Positions 20,520 through 30,385 of a stretch of DNA of 64,000 nt are shown here, piece after piece. Both the position numbers and the translations under genes were made by a program. Source of the stretch: Rhipicephalus microplus (Eukaryota > Arthropoda > Arachnida > Ixodida > Ixodidae); the NCBI RefSeq assembly GCF_043290135.1, contig NC_134705.1, positions 57,593,771 through 57,657,770 on the forward strand. Direction: 5' to 3'. Numbering within the stretch: the stretch's first letter is position 1; every line of letters begins with the position of its first letter. Below the pieces are notes generated by a model, which saw only the letters and a list, made by a program, of their open reading frames with translations, was not told the DNA's origin and did not search any database.

Positions 20520-21604
20520 ATTAGATTTTAATGGGGGTTGGTACAATGCAGCTGGAACTGATGCATGCGCTTCTTTTGTCTGATATGTATCCCAAATTTG
20601 GCGTGTTGTCTTATTTTTTTATTTGGCCAGAATTGTAGTTTTTTCAAACAGTGGGCTGCACCCACATTTTCTGCAGTGCATAAAAAGGTTGCCTGCGATG
20701 GCTGTCTGCTGGCATGCATAGAGATGCTTTTTGAGCCACACGTTGATAGTTTGTTTCCGCAGCAATCGTAGCACAATTTTTTCCAGTCGTGAGGCCTTGC
20801 GACATGCGTAGGGGGAAATCAAGTGTATTGTAATGGGGGCTTGTCATAGTGAGCGGTATTCTATGGTTTTGTAGATGTGTGAAAAAGCTTTGCACTTACT
20901 CACATCTCATATTTTTGATATGAGAACAATGAGGCTAGGCTCCATAATTTGCAGCTACTTACTAGAGGTTAAAGCTTCTTATTAGTATAAAAAGTAAACT
21001 GCATTATAGTTTAATCAGAAAAAGAAACACTGTATTGGTTTGTTGAGGCATACTAAAAGATCCTTCAAAAATTTTTCGGACATCCTTTGACCTTCTGCTT
21101 GTCTCATACTAAGGACAGGACAAAACATAAATCCTTTGCAGTGATGATGTCTGTTGCATCAGAGGTGTTTCACTCACACACTTGTTTATTTAGATCTAAA
21201 GTTGAAATCACTGCTGGCCTGCAATAATACGGCCCTCTTCGATTTTTCATGCTGCTTGTTTTACTTGACAATAATTTCCAATGGCAGAGTTGGAGCAAAC
21301 TTATTGCAATTACAATATAAATAACAATTTATAATTACAATTTTAAAGGTGGGAGTCAAATGTAACCATGAGAGAGAGTTGGTGTCGCTCTGTGAAGCAG
21401 GAAAAGTTGCTCCACCTAAATCTGTGGAGTAGACTTGGACGCGGCATGACATACCCCTTTGAAGCCCGTAGCCAGCAATATCATTTTTTGAGAAGGGGTG
21501 GGGGGGGGGGGTCACTTGTTTACAAACACCTATTTTCAATTTTATTCTTTGTAAAACACTCTCCAACATTCAAATACGGGGTGGGCCTGCATGGGCCCCT
21601 AACC
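20520..21604. other. unassigned stretch
   Basis: Nothing recognised apart from a G12 run at 21500-21511. Confidence 0.4.
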
Positions 21605-21770
21605 GCCGTATTCATGAACCGATCTTAAGTTGTGGCGGTAAGGATACTTACGAAAGGACGAGGAAAGTGCATGTGTAAGAAAACTACAAGGTGCCTTTCG
21701 CGAACCTACCTTATCCTGTCGTAAGGGCACCTTATTAAAGGCGTCCTTAACTCGTTAAGTATAGGCCCTG
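21605..21770 (+). repeat. left arm of a loosely inverted pair around the piggyBac element
   Basis: The segment begins GTATTCATGAACCGATCTTAAG and contains ACGAGGAAAGT and GAACCTACCTTATCCT. Read in reverse complement, 25355-25530 shows the same words in related order (CCATATTCAC, GAACCTACCTTGTACTT, ACTTTCCTCGTACC). Each arm is also partly self-complementary. Confidence 0.45.
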
Positions 21771-22445
21771 GGCGTGAGGGTAGGTGAATGTTTGCTACCA
21801 AATCATTACCTAAAGCAGTAATAAATTAGCCTTACTGCAAGAATCAAACAACAATAGGCACAGAAGCAGCCAAATACAAACAGCAGAAGTGTTTGTTTAG
21901 GTGCCTGCAGTTTTTGGTGAAATACATATTTTTGGTCTGGCCACTTTGCTGCAACTCTAGTCGACACAGTTTTTTTTGTTATTTCGACGTCTTGTATCTT
22001 TACGTTGTATTCGGTTGTGTTATCGGGCTCACTGCAGCGTTTGCTATTTTGTTTTAATTTTTTTATTTCACTTCATTTATTTCATAATTTGAGTAGCATA
22101 ACAGCTTTTTTTACGAAGTTGCACGGACTGTGGAACGGTGCACTGAAGTGAACTTCACCGACAAAGTAGCTACGCCCTGACGGATTTTGTGAACAAGTAC
22201 CAAGACGGATGCCGTGTGCCTTCAAAGAAAAGGAAAAACGTGGAAGCATCTCACAATAGAATTCAACGAACCACACACTGTAATTATGTGAATGACCAAC
22301 CAAACAACTAGGAAAGTACTTGCACCACTTCGAGAAGTTTTACCAGTACGGTAAGAAGTGTTTTCAACCATAGCTAGTATCCGCTCGACTGAATACTTGT
22401 GACATAGTCGGCTACGAGATGTTTACAAGGTCGTTACTTCCAAGT

Positions 22446-22465
22446 TGGAACGTGCCAACTCCATA
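22446..22465 (+). repeat. 20-bp direct repeat flanking the piggyBac transposase (left)
   Basis: GGAACGTGCCAACTCCATAA is repeated exactly at 25053-25072, on the other side of the transposase and in the same orientation. Confidence 0.85.
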
Positions 22466-22598
22466 ACCCAATAATTCCCAGTATGAGAAACAATTTTTGA
22501 AACTTCAAAATATTTCTTTGCCATGCTCTTAGAGTCACTAGGAGTACAAATGTTCAATAAAAAACTTGAAGATATAGTCTGCAAATTATTAATGGGAT

Positions 22599-22614
22599 GT
22601 TGCATATGTGCAAC
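22599..22614 (+). repeat. near-palindrome GTTGCATATGTGCAAC, copy 1
   Basis: First of four related 16-bp near-palindromes around the piggyBac element; it is followed by AATGGGCAGTA. Confidence 0.85.
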
Positions 22615-24625
22615 AATGGGCAGTAGTGTATAAAACGGACGCCAAGACAAGTGAAAAAAAAACTTTTTATTGCCACCAATTATTTTGGCGAATTTTCAAA
22701 TTGAAGAAAGCACAAAACTGAAGCATAGCTGTTTGGCGCCTACTGGTGAAAACTAACAAAACAGTTACAGTCTTTGTTGAAACACAATATCACCTTACAC
22801 TTGGCACACGAAACATAGGTGTACCCTCCTGGGCATGCCTTACAGTGGTTCCGTTTTGCATTCCATGTGGGCCAGTGCTCCTTGCTGTCTCTTCTGACAT
22901 CCCGGGGGACATTTAGGCACACTTTCTTGAATGGTGTGACATTCTGAATCGAAGGGCGCCCTGGTGGTCGTTTGTTGAGTAAGATCAGACTTGTTTCGAG
23001 CTCAAAGAGAAATTCTCTCAAGGATGTAGGCGGCTGTTTGTGCTGCTGGAGAATTCTCTTGTGCATGAACCATGCATTAACAGCTGATATTTTGAGCGTG
23101 TGCCAAAACAAATATATATACCAGCGTTTAGACCTGTTAGAAAAGCGATAGGAGAAGCCCATTTTGTCAAGAAGATCCACGCCACCCATTGATCTGTTGT
23201 AGGAAGGAATGATCGCTGGACAATCGAAAAAAATGTGCTTTTTCTTCTTGCTGTCCCACCTTTTGACTGATGTAAGCGAGTCAGCACCAATGCAGTTCGA
23301 AAGAAGAGTAACAGTGCGGTTGTCATGCCACTTCGCTGCCGCCATTGTCTTTTGGTCACACAAAGTGACTGAAGTATCACAGGTGCCCCGACCTTGCTTT
23401 TTCATCAATTTCTCATTCATCAACTTGCCGCAGCTCAGTCTGTTTTCACGAACCGTACCAATATAGGAAATTCCCATTCTTGAAAGCTCCTCTACAAGCT
23501 GAGGGCCTGTGAAGAAGTTATCAGCGACGACTAGGTTGTCGTCGTGCTTCGGTAGGCTGGAACACAGCTGGAGCACGACAGCAGCTCCCAACCCAAGCTG
23601 GTAGCCACCCTGGCTGCCATAAAAACCTTTGTTGCAGCGCTGGTAGACATCAAAATCATAACACAGACCTGATTACCCGGAACGTGCCGAAAGTTTTAGA
23701 CCCCATTTACTCTTTGGTTTATTAGGCATGTACTGACGAATGTAACACCACCCACAGAAAGGGATCAAGATTTTGTCCACTGCAGATTTTTTTTCTTGGG
23801 GCAAGACAACCATGTTGCTGCGCAAGGAACTGAGCCATGGGCGCACTTTCCAGCATTTGTCTTCTTTTACTTTGTCATTGGCCGCTTCATTATCGAAAAA
23901 ATGCAGGTGGCTTGTGATCTTTTCGAATCTCTTATGCGACATTACCTGGGCTACTAATTCATATCTACTTCCATTTTCCCAGTAAGCACGAACCCTGTGC
24001 ATGCTTACGAGTCCCATCCTGAAAAACATGCCCAGCACAGGTGTAAGTTTTTCTACGGTGAGGTTTAGAGTGGTTCCATGTTTTTGAAAATAGTACTTAT
24101 TGCTTTCATCGACGACAGCCTTTAGCATGGATCGAGAAAAAAACATGTCAAAGTATTCCACTGCACTCTGCGGCTCTGCAGGTGGCAGCGGAAAGTTGTT
24201 CTCGAAACTACCTGCCTCGATATTAAAATCCTTCTTTACCCATGTGTACCGCCTTTTCGTGTTCCGCGGTGTTCGATTCCGATCTACAGGAGGCGCATCT
24301 ATCGAGGTAGCAACCTCTTCCTCAGCTTCTTTTACCTCAGTTTGGATGGCATCTCCTTCATCACTGCTGTCTCCAGACACTTCTTCGTCACTTTTTTTCA
24401 TCAGCGGAAAAATCGCTCTCATTAGGGTCGATAACATCTAGCAGGTTTGCATGAACAAAACGCTTCGGCCTCTCTTTTAGAACAGAACAGAATGTTGAGG
24501 TTGAAATTGCAGTATGTCCCTGAAAAATTGTTAAAACAGCAAAATTAGGAAACAAACATCCGTTCACACACTCCAAACGAAGGCGTGTCACGATATGTAA
24601 GACGCGTTTTAAGCAGAAAAGCCAA

Positions 24626-24641
24626 GTTGCATATTTGCAAC
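24626..24641 (+). repeat. near-palindrome GTTGCATATTTGCAAC, copy 2
   Basis: It lies inside the putative intron, 45 bp from copy 3. Confidence 0.85.
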
Positions 24642-24670
24642 AATGAAAATTGTGGCATTTAGTGCCCACT

Positions 24671-24686
24671 GTTGCATATTTGCAAC
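24671..24686 (-). repeat. near-palindrome GTTGCATATTTGCAAC, copy 3
   Basis: Its GGGCA-TA flank lies on the left in reverse complement, so this copy is oriented opposite to the other three. Confidence 0.85.
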
Positions 24687-25023
24687 ACACCACGTGCAAA
24701 AAATATTTTCTCGAACAGAGCAAGCAAAAAACTAACTTTTGGATTCTAGATTACTGTCAAGAGTGTTTCGAACACACATTCAGTGAAAATAGCAGCGCAG
24801 GTTAACTTGAGGGCTGATAAAAAAAATATTTACAGTACCTTGTTTGCGGAGCTCGACGACGACGTGGATGCTGCCATTTTGAAAACTGCAGATACGACGA
24901 ATGTGGCCCCCAAGCGGCTGAAAATTGTACTGCGTGAAACGAAGAACCCTCAAAATAACATAGAATGAACAACTTATACCGGTGCATTAGGATCCTTGCA
25001 ATTGGCAGGGCACGGACATGGGT

Positions 25024-25039
25024 GTTGCAGATATGCAAC
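25024..25039 (+). repeat. near-palindrome GTTGCAGATATGCAAC, copy 4
   Basis: It lies beyond the transposase start and is followed by AAGGGGCAATA, like copy 1. Confidence 0.85.
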
Positions 25040-25052
25040 AAGGGGCAATAAT

Positions 25053-25072
25053 GGAACGTGCCAACTCCATAA
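25053..25072 (+). repeat. 20-bp direct repeat flanking the piggyBac transposase (right)
   Basis: Exact partner of 22446-22465. Direct rather than inverted orientation is unusual for element ends, so these may be subterminal or target-derived. Confidence 0.85.
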
Positions 25073-25354
25073 AAGCGTGATGTGATGAGCAGCTGAATAA
25101 GACATGGCACATTGAACTCACGACCATGGATATTTTTCTGCAGAATTAGCATAGCGAGCAGATTCTTCACGACACTTTTTGTAAAGCAGGGGCGGCACAA
25201 AATGCCCTGTTTGTCATCGGTCTCAACCAGGTCCCACCCATCGGTCAGGACTCGCCGTGTCAGTGACGTGTACGCGTACGCTGTGCCGTTCAATATTTAC
25301 TATTTGCAGCCCACATAATAAACAAAATACGCAAGTTGTCGTCCCCCGCCATGT

Positions 25355-25530
25355 TGTTTCAGAAAGCCTTAAGGTAAGTCATAGGCTACCTTAACTGAAC
25401 TTTACTTAGGTACGAGGAAAGTTCCGCGATAAGTACAAGGTAGGTTCTTGAAACGCGCTAAGTGCGGACTTATAGTTAAGCTTGACTCAAGTCATAAGGA
25501 TAAGGTTAAGTTAGGCGTGTGAATATGGAG
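25355..25530 (-). repeat. right arm of the loosely inverted pair around the piggyBac element
   Basis: See 21605-21770. The match is imperfect and alignment by eye is uncertain. Confidence 0.4.
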
Positions 25531-26505
25531 ATAAGGCTCTGGTTGTGGGCCTGCTTCCTTCAACAAATTTATCTGCTTGGGGGCACCAGCCGTATTGGTG
25601 CGTGTGGTTATAAGTTTTCATAGTAATGACATAGAAAATGTACGGCTTGGAAAATATTGCAGCATTGCTTCTCCTGCTTGATAGCAACATCTTCAAGTGG
25701 GAGACCTTGATTTCTTGAAAGATGGAGCTTCCACCAGCTGCCTTGTTCAAGTGGTGTTTGTTGTTTTTCAGTTTTTCAGTTGCGGATATGCAGGTACTGT
25801 TCTTTGCCAGGGTAGGAGTTCAGTGGCTGCTTTAATATAGCTGCCATTACAATTAAACACTGGGAAAACAATGTTATTTTCATCATTATCCTGAAACCTG
25901 AACTACCCTTGTATGCAAGGCACCCTGAGCATTGGCCCAGCCCAACGTTCGAACTAAGTAGAAAAATGACAGCATACATATTTGCTCACATAATGTGCAC
26001 ACCCCTAATACTTAGTCAGCTTTACTAAACAAGATTTAAAAAATGTTTCGCACTTCCAGACCCATCCTGTGCGTTCTCGGCGCACGCATGAAGTGACTTA
26101 GCACCTTCTGATACTTTGGACGGGTGTGCTTTTCACGGAACAGGTTAGAGCAGTCATGCATACCACGGGTTGCAAGTGCGAAGTCCCTTCTTTAAAAGAC
26201 TTCTCCTGAACGACGGTCCTAAAAATGCCATACCCTAACAGTGTGGCTTACCGAAACACCCACACCTCTTGATGGGTTTTCAGAACTACTCGAGTTTCTG
26301 CCTCCATATATTGTGCCCTCTTTTCTGCCGTGAGAAAGCAGAGCAGACTTGCGACACGGCACAGACTATTCTCTGCATCGAAAAGATTTGATTTCTTTTT
26401 CTTTTTTTAAAGGTACACAAACTCAAATAACAATTTACGTTAGAGTAAAAGCTCAATGTATGACAATACCTAAAACGACAATATTATCAACAGCAGTGCC
26501 CTACT
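25531..26505. other. unassigned stretch
   Basis: Nothing recognised on either strand. Confidence 0.4.
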
Positions 26506-26514
26506 CATAGAGAA

Positions 26515-26558
26515 GTGGGGTTTAACATCCCAAAGCCACTATATGATTATGAGAGACG
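26515..26558 (-). repeat. 44-bp Ruka-like SINE tail fragment with target duplication
   Basis: The fragment GTGGGGTTTAACATCCC to GAGAGACG is flanked by CATAGAGAA at 26506-26514 and 26559-26567. Like the 12694 fragment, it keeps only the 3-prime end of the SINE. Confidence 0.78.
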
Positions 26559-26567
26559 CATAGAGAA

Positions 26568-27716
26568 ATTAAGATAATTGCACAAGAACACAAGCGTTTA
26601 AAAATGATCCCGATGACAACAGACGGACCGCCAGCAATTAATCACCAGGGATCGATCTAACTGCACTAAATAAAGAACTTTCCGCGCATCAAGAGACTCA
26701 ATAAAAGGCTGCTTGCTCGTTTATGTTTCATTCATGGAAAAGGGAACTGCTGGACGTTACTATTGCGATTTGCGCGAGTGGTTCAAAAATTCAATTTTCG
26801 CGTGGGTACACGAGACAGGTGGTGCCATCTAGCGGGGCGCAGTTGAAACAAAAACGCCTGCAATCTCGGAGCTAATGGAGGGAAATTGATCAATGGCCGT
26901 TTTGGCTGCTGTGGCTCCCACTGCTTTCGGTCTGCCGCTACTAGCGCAGTAAAGCCGGGCAACGTTGTGCACGGCAACAGTGACGTGAGACGGACCGGTT
27001 GGTGCACTTCTTGAGGCGGGTAGTTTAAAGGGCGCTAACCCAATGCGGACCACTAAAACATGATTCTATTTCAAAATAGGCCCTTCCTCGGCACAAAAGT
27101 AACACTACGAGGTTTCTTGACCACCATTTCAACAACCGACGTCGACTTAACAGTTGACTTTAGTGTCCGTTTAATGTCGAGAATGAAGTTTCACTCACAC
27201 CTCCTTGAACTAAATTCTTAGCTCAGACTTGAAAAATAATAGTCTATTCTACCTCCCTTGGACTTGGGCAGGGTCATGCTGCAGGCTTAGTGATAATAAT
27301 AATTGTTGGATTTGAGGATCTCAAAAGTCAGGCTTATTGAGGCAGCTTGTACCCATTTTTTGGCCACAGCTAAATGTAAGTTCTGATGTTCCTAATGCAT
27401 CGATTATACATCTGAATTATAGAATGGTTTTGCATGGTCACCTCACATTCATAATCAGGGCTGGACTGTGTTTGCTTGTTGACCAAGGGCAGCAGTTGAT
27501 GCAGCCTGTGCTTAATGCGCTGCTAGTATAGACACTGATTACTGGCCGAGTTGCCTTTTTAGTCTAGTTGACAAGAATCATCTTTGTATTTTGTTCGGCA
27601 CCAGCGTTTCATTTGACAATGAGTATTTAGCTGAAATTGTCAGCTTGACATTTTTTTTTCACTGGCACTTACAATTACATGTTTATGCTGGCAGTGGCCT
27701 TTTTTGCTTTATCCAG
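26568..27716. other. unassigned stretch
   Basis: A moderately GC-rich patch at 26800-27010 contains a GCCATCTAGCGG word often seen at tick repeat ends, but no gene could be supported. Confidence 0.4.
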
Positions 27717-28143
27717 AACTTGATGGCTATTTGAAAAGCGCGGAAGCGCTTGTCAAAGAGCTGTCAAAATGCACATCTTCCCGAAGTAGCGGGGAAGTCG
27801 AGGAGGAGAAGCGCGGTGCGGCCAAAAAAAATGGGCGCAATAGACCGGCCTGCCGTGCTGAAACAAATTGTTTCAGCAACGCTGCCAACATCAGCAGACG
27901 CGCGTTAACCTCAACTGACCTGTGACCCACAGCACGAGTCACTGGACCTGCGAGTCACCCCACACCTGCAGGCTGAAAAAGAGCAGGGGCCATGTTTGGC
28001 CTCGAGGACAAGCAGCTGTTCACCAGCCTGCCCTGCTGCAGAAGACAGGCCAGTTTATAGCTGCAGCTCTGCGGGCCCAAGCAGGGAACCTGGTTCTGGG
28101 ACAGCCACGCAGTTGCTATTCTGTTGGAGTGACCCTGATGTAA
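27717..28143 (+). other. possible exon-like segment
   Basis: A T-rich tract ending ATCCAG at 27716 is followed by an open frame ELDGYLKSAEALVKELSK with acidic/basic runs (GEVEEEKRGAAKK) to a stop at 27925. A second frame continues to 28143. Charge pattern and acceptor suggest a coding exon or its relic, possibly upstream of the BEN-like exon at 32620. No family recognised. Confidence 0.3.
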
Positions 28144-28188
28144 GTCTATTTATATAAGGCGTTTATTGTGCACAGTTGTAGGTAAAGT

Positions 28189-28602
28189 GGAGAAAAAGGC
28201 TGCGCTGCAAAGTTGGGGACAAAAGATGGGACTGACACAGCGAAAGTGCATCGAACAACTGAAGGTAATTGAAAGAAATAGCCAAAAAAAGAGGGTAGAG
28301 TAACATACAAGAGAGTGGCTACCGGAAGAAAACCACGCATGATCCTTCTGGTATGCTATCTATGTCGTAATACACATGCTTTTATCAAACTCCTATTTTT
28401 TTTGCTTATCTTATTTGTCGTGATCTGTAAACATGCCACTTGTCTATCTGTAAGTGCTATCGAAGGTGTTCGCCAAACTTCCCTTGTATGTTACTCCACC
28501 CCCCTTTTTTGGCTATTTGTTTCAATAAACTTCAGTTGTTAGATGCGTTTTCCCTGTGTCAATCCAGTTTTTCGTCGTCAACTTTGCAGCGCAGCCTTTT
28601 CC
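28189..28602. mobile_element. foldback (long inverted repeat) element
   Basis: The left arm 28189-28311 (AGGCTGCGCTGCAAAGTTG through AGTAACATACAAG) recurs in reverse complement at 28482-28602 (CTTGTATGTTACTCC through CAACTTTGCAGCGCAGCCT). Arms are about 120 bp and clearly diverged, with a loop of about 170 bp. There is no coding capacity. Confidence 0.8.
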
Positions 28603-28747
28603 TGTAGTATGTTCCAACTAGCCTCCACACAAGCTTTTCTAATGAAAGTGGAGACAGTCTCATTGACCTAATATGAAGGCCCTCGATGACAGTATTTGTA
28701 GCCGCTGATTGATAAAAGATAAAGCCCTGTGATAGCTCTGGTATGAA

Positions 28748-29257
28748 TTAGGTGAATAAAATAATATTTAAGAGGTAAGCATAGTTTTTTGGAAATTTAC
28801 CTATCTTCTTATCATGCTTGTTAATATAGGCCTTGTGTGCCGGAGTTTTAAAATGCCACTGTGTAGCTCCAGAAAGCAGTCTGTTTGCCGCGAGACAAGC
28901 AGAGTCATTCATTGCCTGGCGAGAACTGGCCGAAACGGTGAGGTGTGGATTGCTCCTTGGGTCGTCTGCTAGCCACGTCGCGTTTTTATGTGCGCGTAGG
29001 TCATGCAAATTCTTAAAATGCGGTTTGTTTGGTCGTGTCAGCGCGAATGTAACTGTTTCTACGTATGCCTGAAATGACGTACAAAAGCATTTGATCCTGC
29101 CTGGCTGATTTGCATTGTAATAAGATTGGCGAGTGCAACTTTCCAGAGTGCTGTTTATTGTCGTCGGGCCCTCCACATTCAGCAGAATAATTTCAAAATG
29201 GGTGCCGCTTTCTGTGTCAAACATATCGCAAAATGCTCTTAGCATTCTCCCAAACAT
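28748..29257 (-). other. unrecognised 169-codon open frame
   Basis: The frame opens MFGRMLRAFCDMF and has no signal peptide or recognisable motif. Cys and aromatic residues are present, but there is no family pattern. No splice or promoter evidence. It could be a fragment of an unknown element or chance. Confidence 0.2.
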
Positions 29258-29443
29258 GAGGACTAATAAATTCTGTGTGAATGCAGCATTCTATAGGGAC
29301 TTTGATGTAAAAAAACAAAAAAAGAAACGCCACAGGCTCTAGGCCATGCGCTTGCGCGCTCTTGGTAGGTGTACAACTACGGCACTGTAGTTTATCGATC
29401 ATGCAAGGGGGCTTAGTTCTGTTTATCTGGCCCTATAGAAATA

Positions 29444-30383
29444 CAGTCGAACCCCGCTACACGAAAATGACAGGACGCAGAAAAAATTTCGTTATAGTGA
29501 AATCGAAAAAAAAATCGCTGATCAGAGCTAGCTAAACAAAGAAACGTTTATTCTCAAAATTCAAAAGATGTCTGCTGCTTCCTATTCTTTCCCAGCAGCG
29601 TCACGTCGTGGTTCTCACCAATGCATAGCGAGACCATGGTGAAAAGCACGCTGAAACAACGCCTAAAACCGCTTTCATGAACGAGCCTAACACTTGCATT
29701 GACACGTTAACATCAGCTGCTGTCCGCCATCAAAAGTGTCCGACAACGCCGACATGGAGGCAGGGTATCGTGGAGCGGCGACTTTTGCATTATTCTATGG
29801 CATTCTTATCATCCATCACTCGTAACTAGCTGATTTTGTTGATAATGCGGAGGAACAGCCTCTGAATAGTTACCACACTGGCCAAGCGCGAAGATAATGA
29901 TAAGCATAGGAATCGGAAAAGGCATCGCCCCGCGGTTGCACTCAGCAGCTGCGAGAAGGACACCATAAACTGAGCGACTGAGCTTCAGCTTCGGACCGTC
30001 CGCGGCTCAAAAGCAAGCCAGAGGCAAAACAAAAGCAGGGCAGTCTCATTGCCATCACTATCAAGCAATGGCGGCACCCATGCTTGCTAAACAGCGGCGG
30101 TTTCTGGCGGTGCCAACAAGTGTTTTATACTTTGTTGACGCATTTTAAGGCTCTGAAAATGCATCAAATTGTTAAAGATTGGGTTTTATTAGATAGCAAT
30201 AAGTATATGAGCCGGGAATTTCATCGCGAAATTTCGTTGAAGTAGACGATTGAAGAAAAAAATGTTCGTATTGGCGACAATATTTATGCATCGACTCCTA
30301 TGGACCGCTGATGGGGAATCGTAAATTTTTCGTTGTAGTGAAAATTTTGCTGAAGCGGTGTTCCTTGTAGCGGGGTTCGACTG
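29444..30383. mobile_element. pogo/Tigger-like non-autonomous DNA element
   Basis: Terminal inverted repeats begin CAGTCGAACCCCGCTACA at 29444 and end with the complement TGTAGCGGGGTTCGACTG at 30383. TA is present on both sides (29442-29443 and 30384-30385), the expected Tc1/mariner-pogo target duplication. The similarity continues inward for about 50 bp (AATTTCGTTATAGTGAAAT versus the complement of ACTACAACGAAAAATT). About 940 bp, no transposase. Confidence 0.85.
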
Positions 30384-30385
30384 TA

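Larger units (their letters stand above)
24520..24838 (-). other. putative intron in the piggyBac transposase gene
   Basis: On the minus strand AAG is followed by GTACTG (24838 downward), and a T-rich tract ending CAG precedes GGACATACTGC at 24519. Splicing joins phase-0 codons and keeps the frame open to the A7 run. Two of the near-palindromes lie inside it. Confidence 0.45.
22740..24877 (-). pseudogene. piggyBac-type transposase, nearly intact
   Basis: The DDE_Tnp_1_7-type transposase reads 24437 to 22740 in a single frame, interrupted only by a TAA at 23673-23675. N-terminal acidic region, then NFPLPPAEPQSAVEYFDMFF, ILIPFCGWCYIRQYMPNKPK and WGLKL before the stop. After it come YDFDVY, NLVVADNFFTG (second catalytic Asp region) and SMGGVDLLDKM (the two later Asp). 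A Cys-rich C-terminus (CKACPGG, CAKCKVILC) matches the family's terminal zinc-binding domain. The true N-terminus is probably in a different frame: DVIDPNESDFSADEKK lies at 24450-24390 and shifts at an A7 run near 24392-24398. A short first exon (ATG at 24877, MAASTSSSSSANK) with donor GTACTG at 24838 and an acceptor ending at 24520 is plausible. A TTAA target site was not fixed. Confidence 0.85.
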
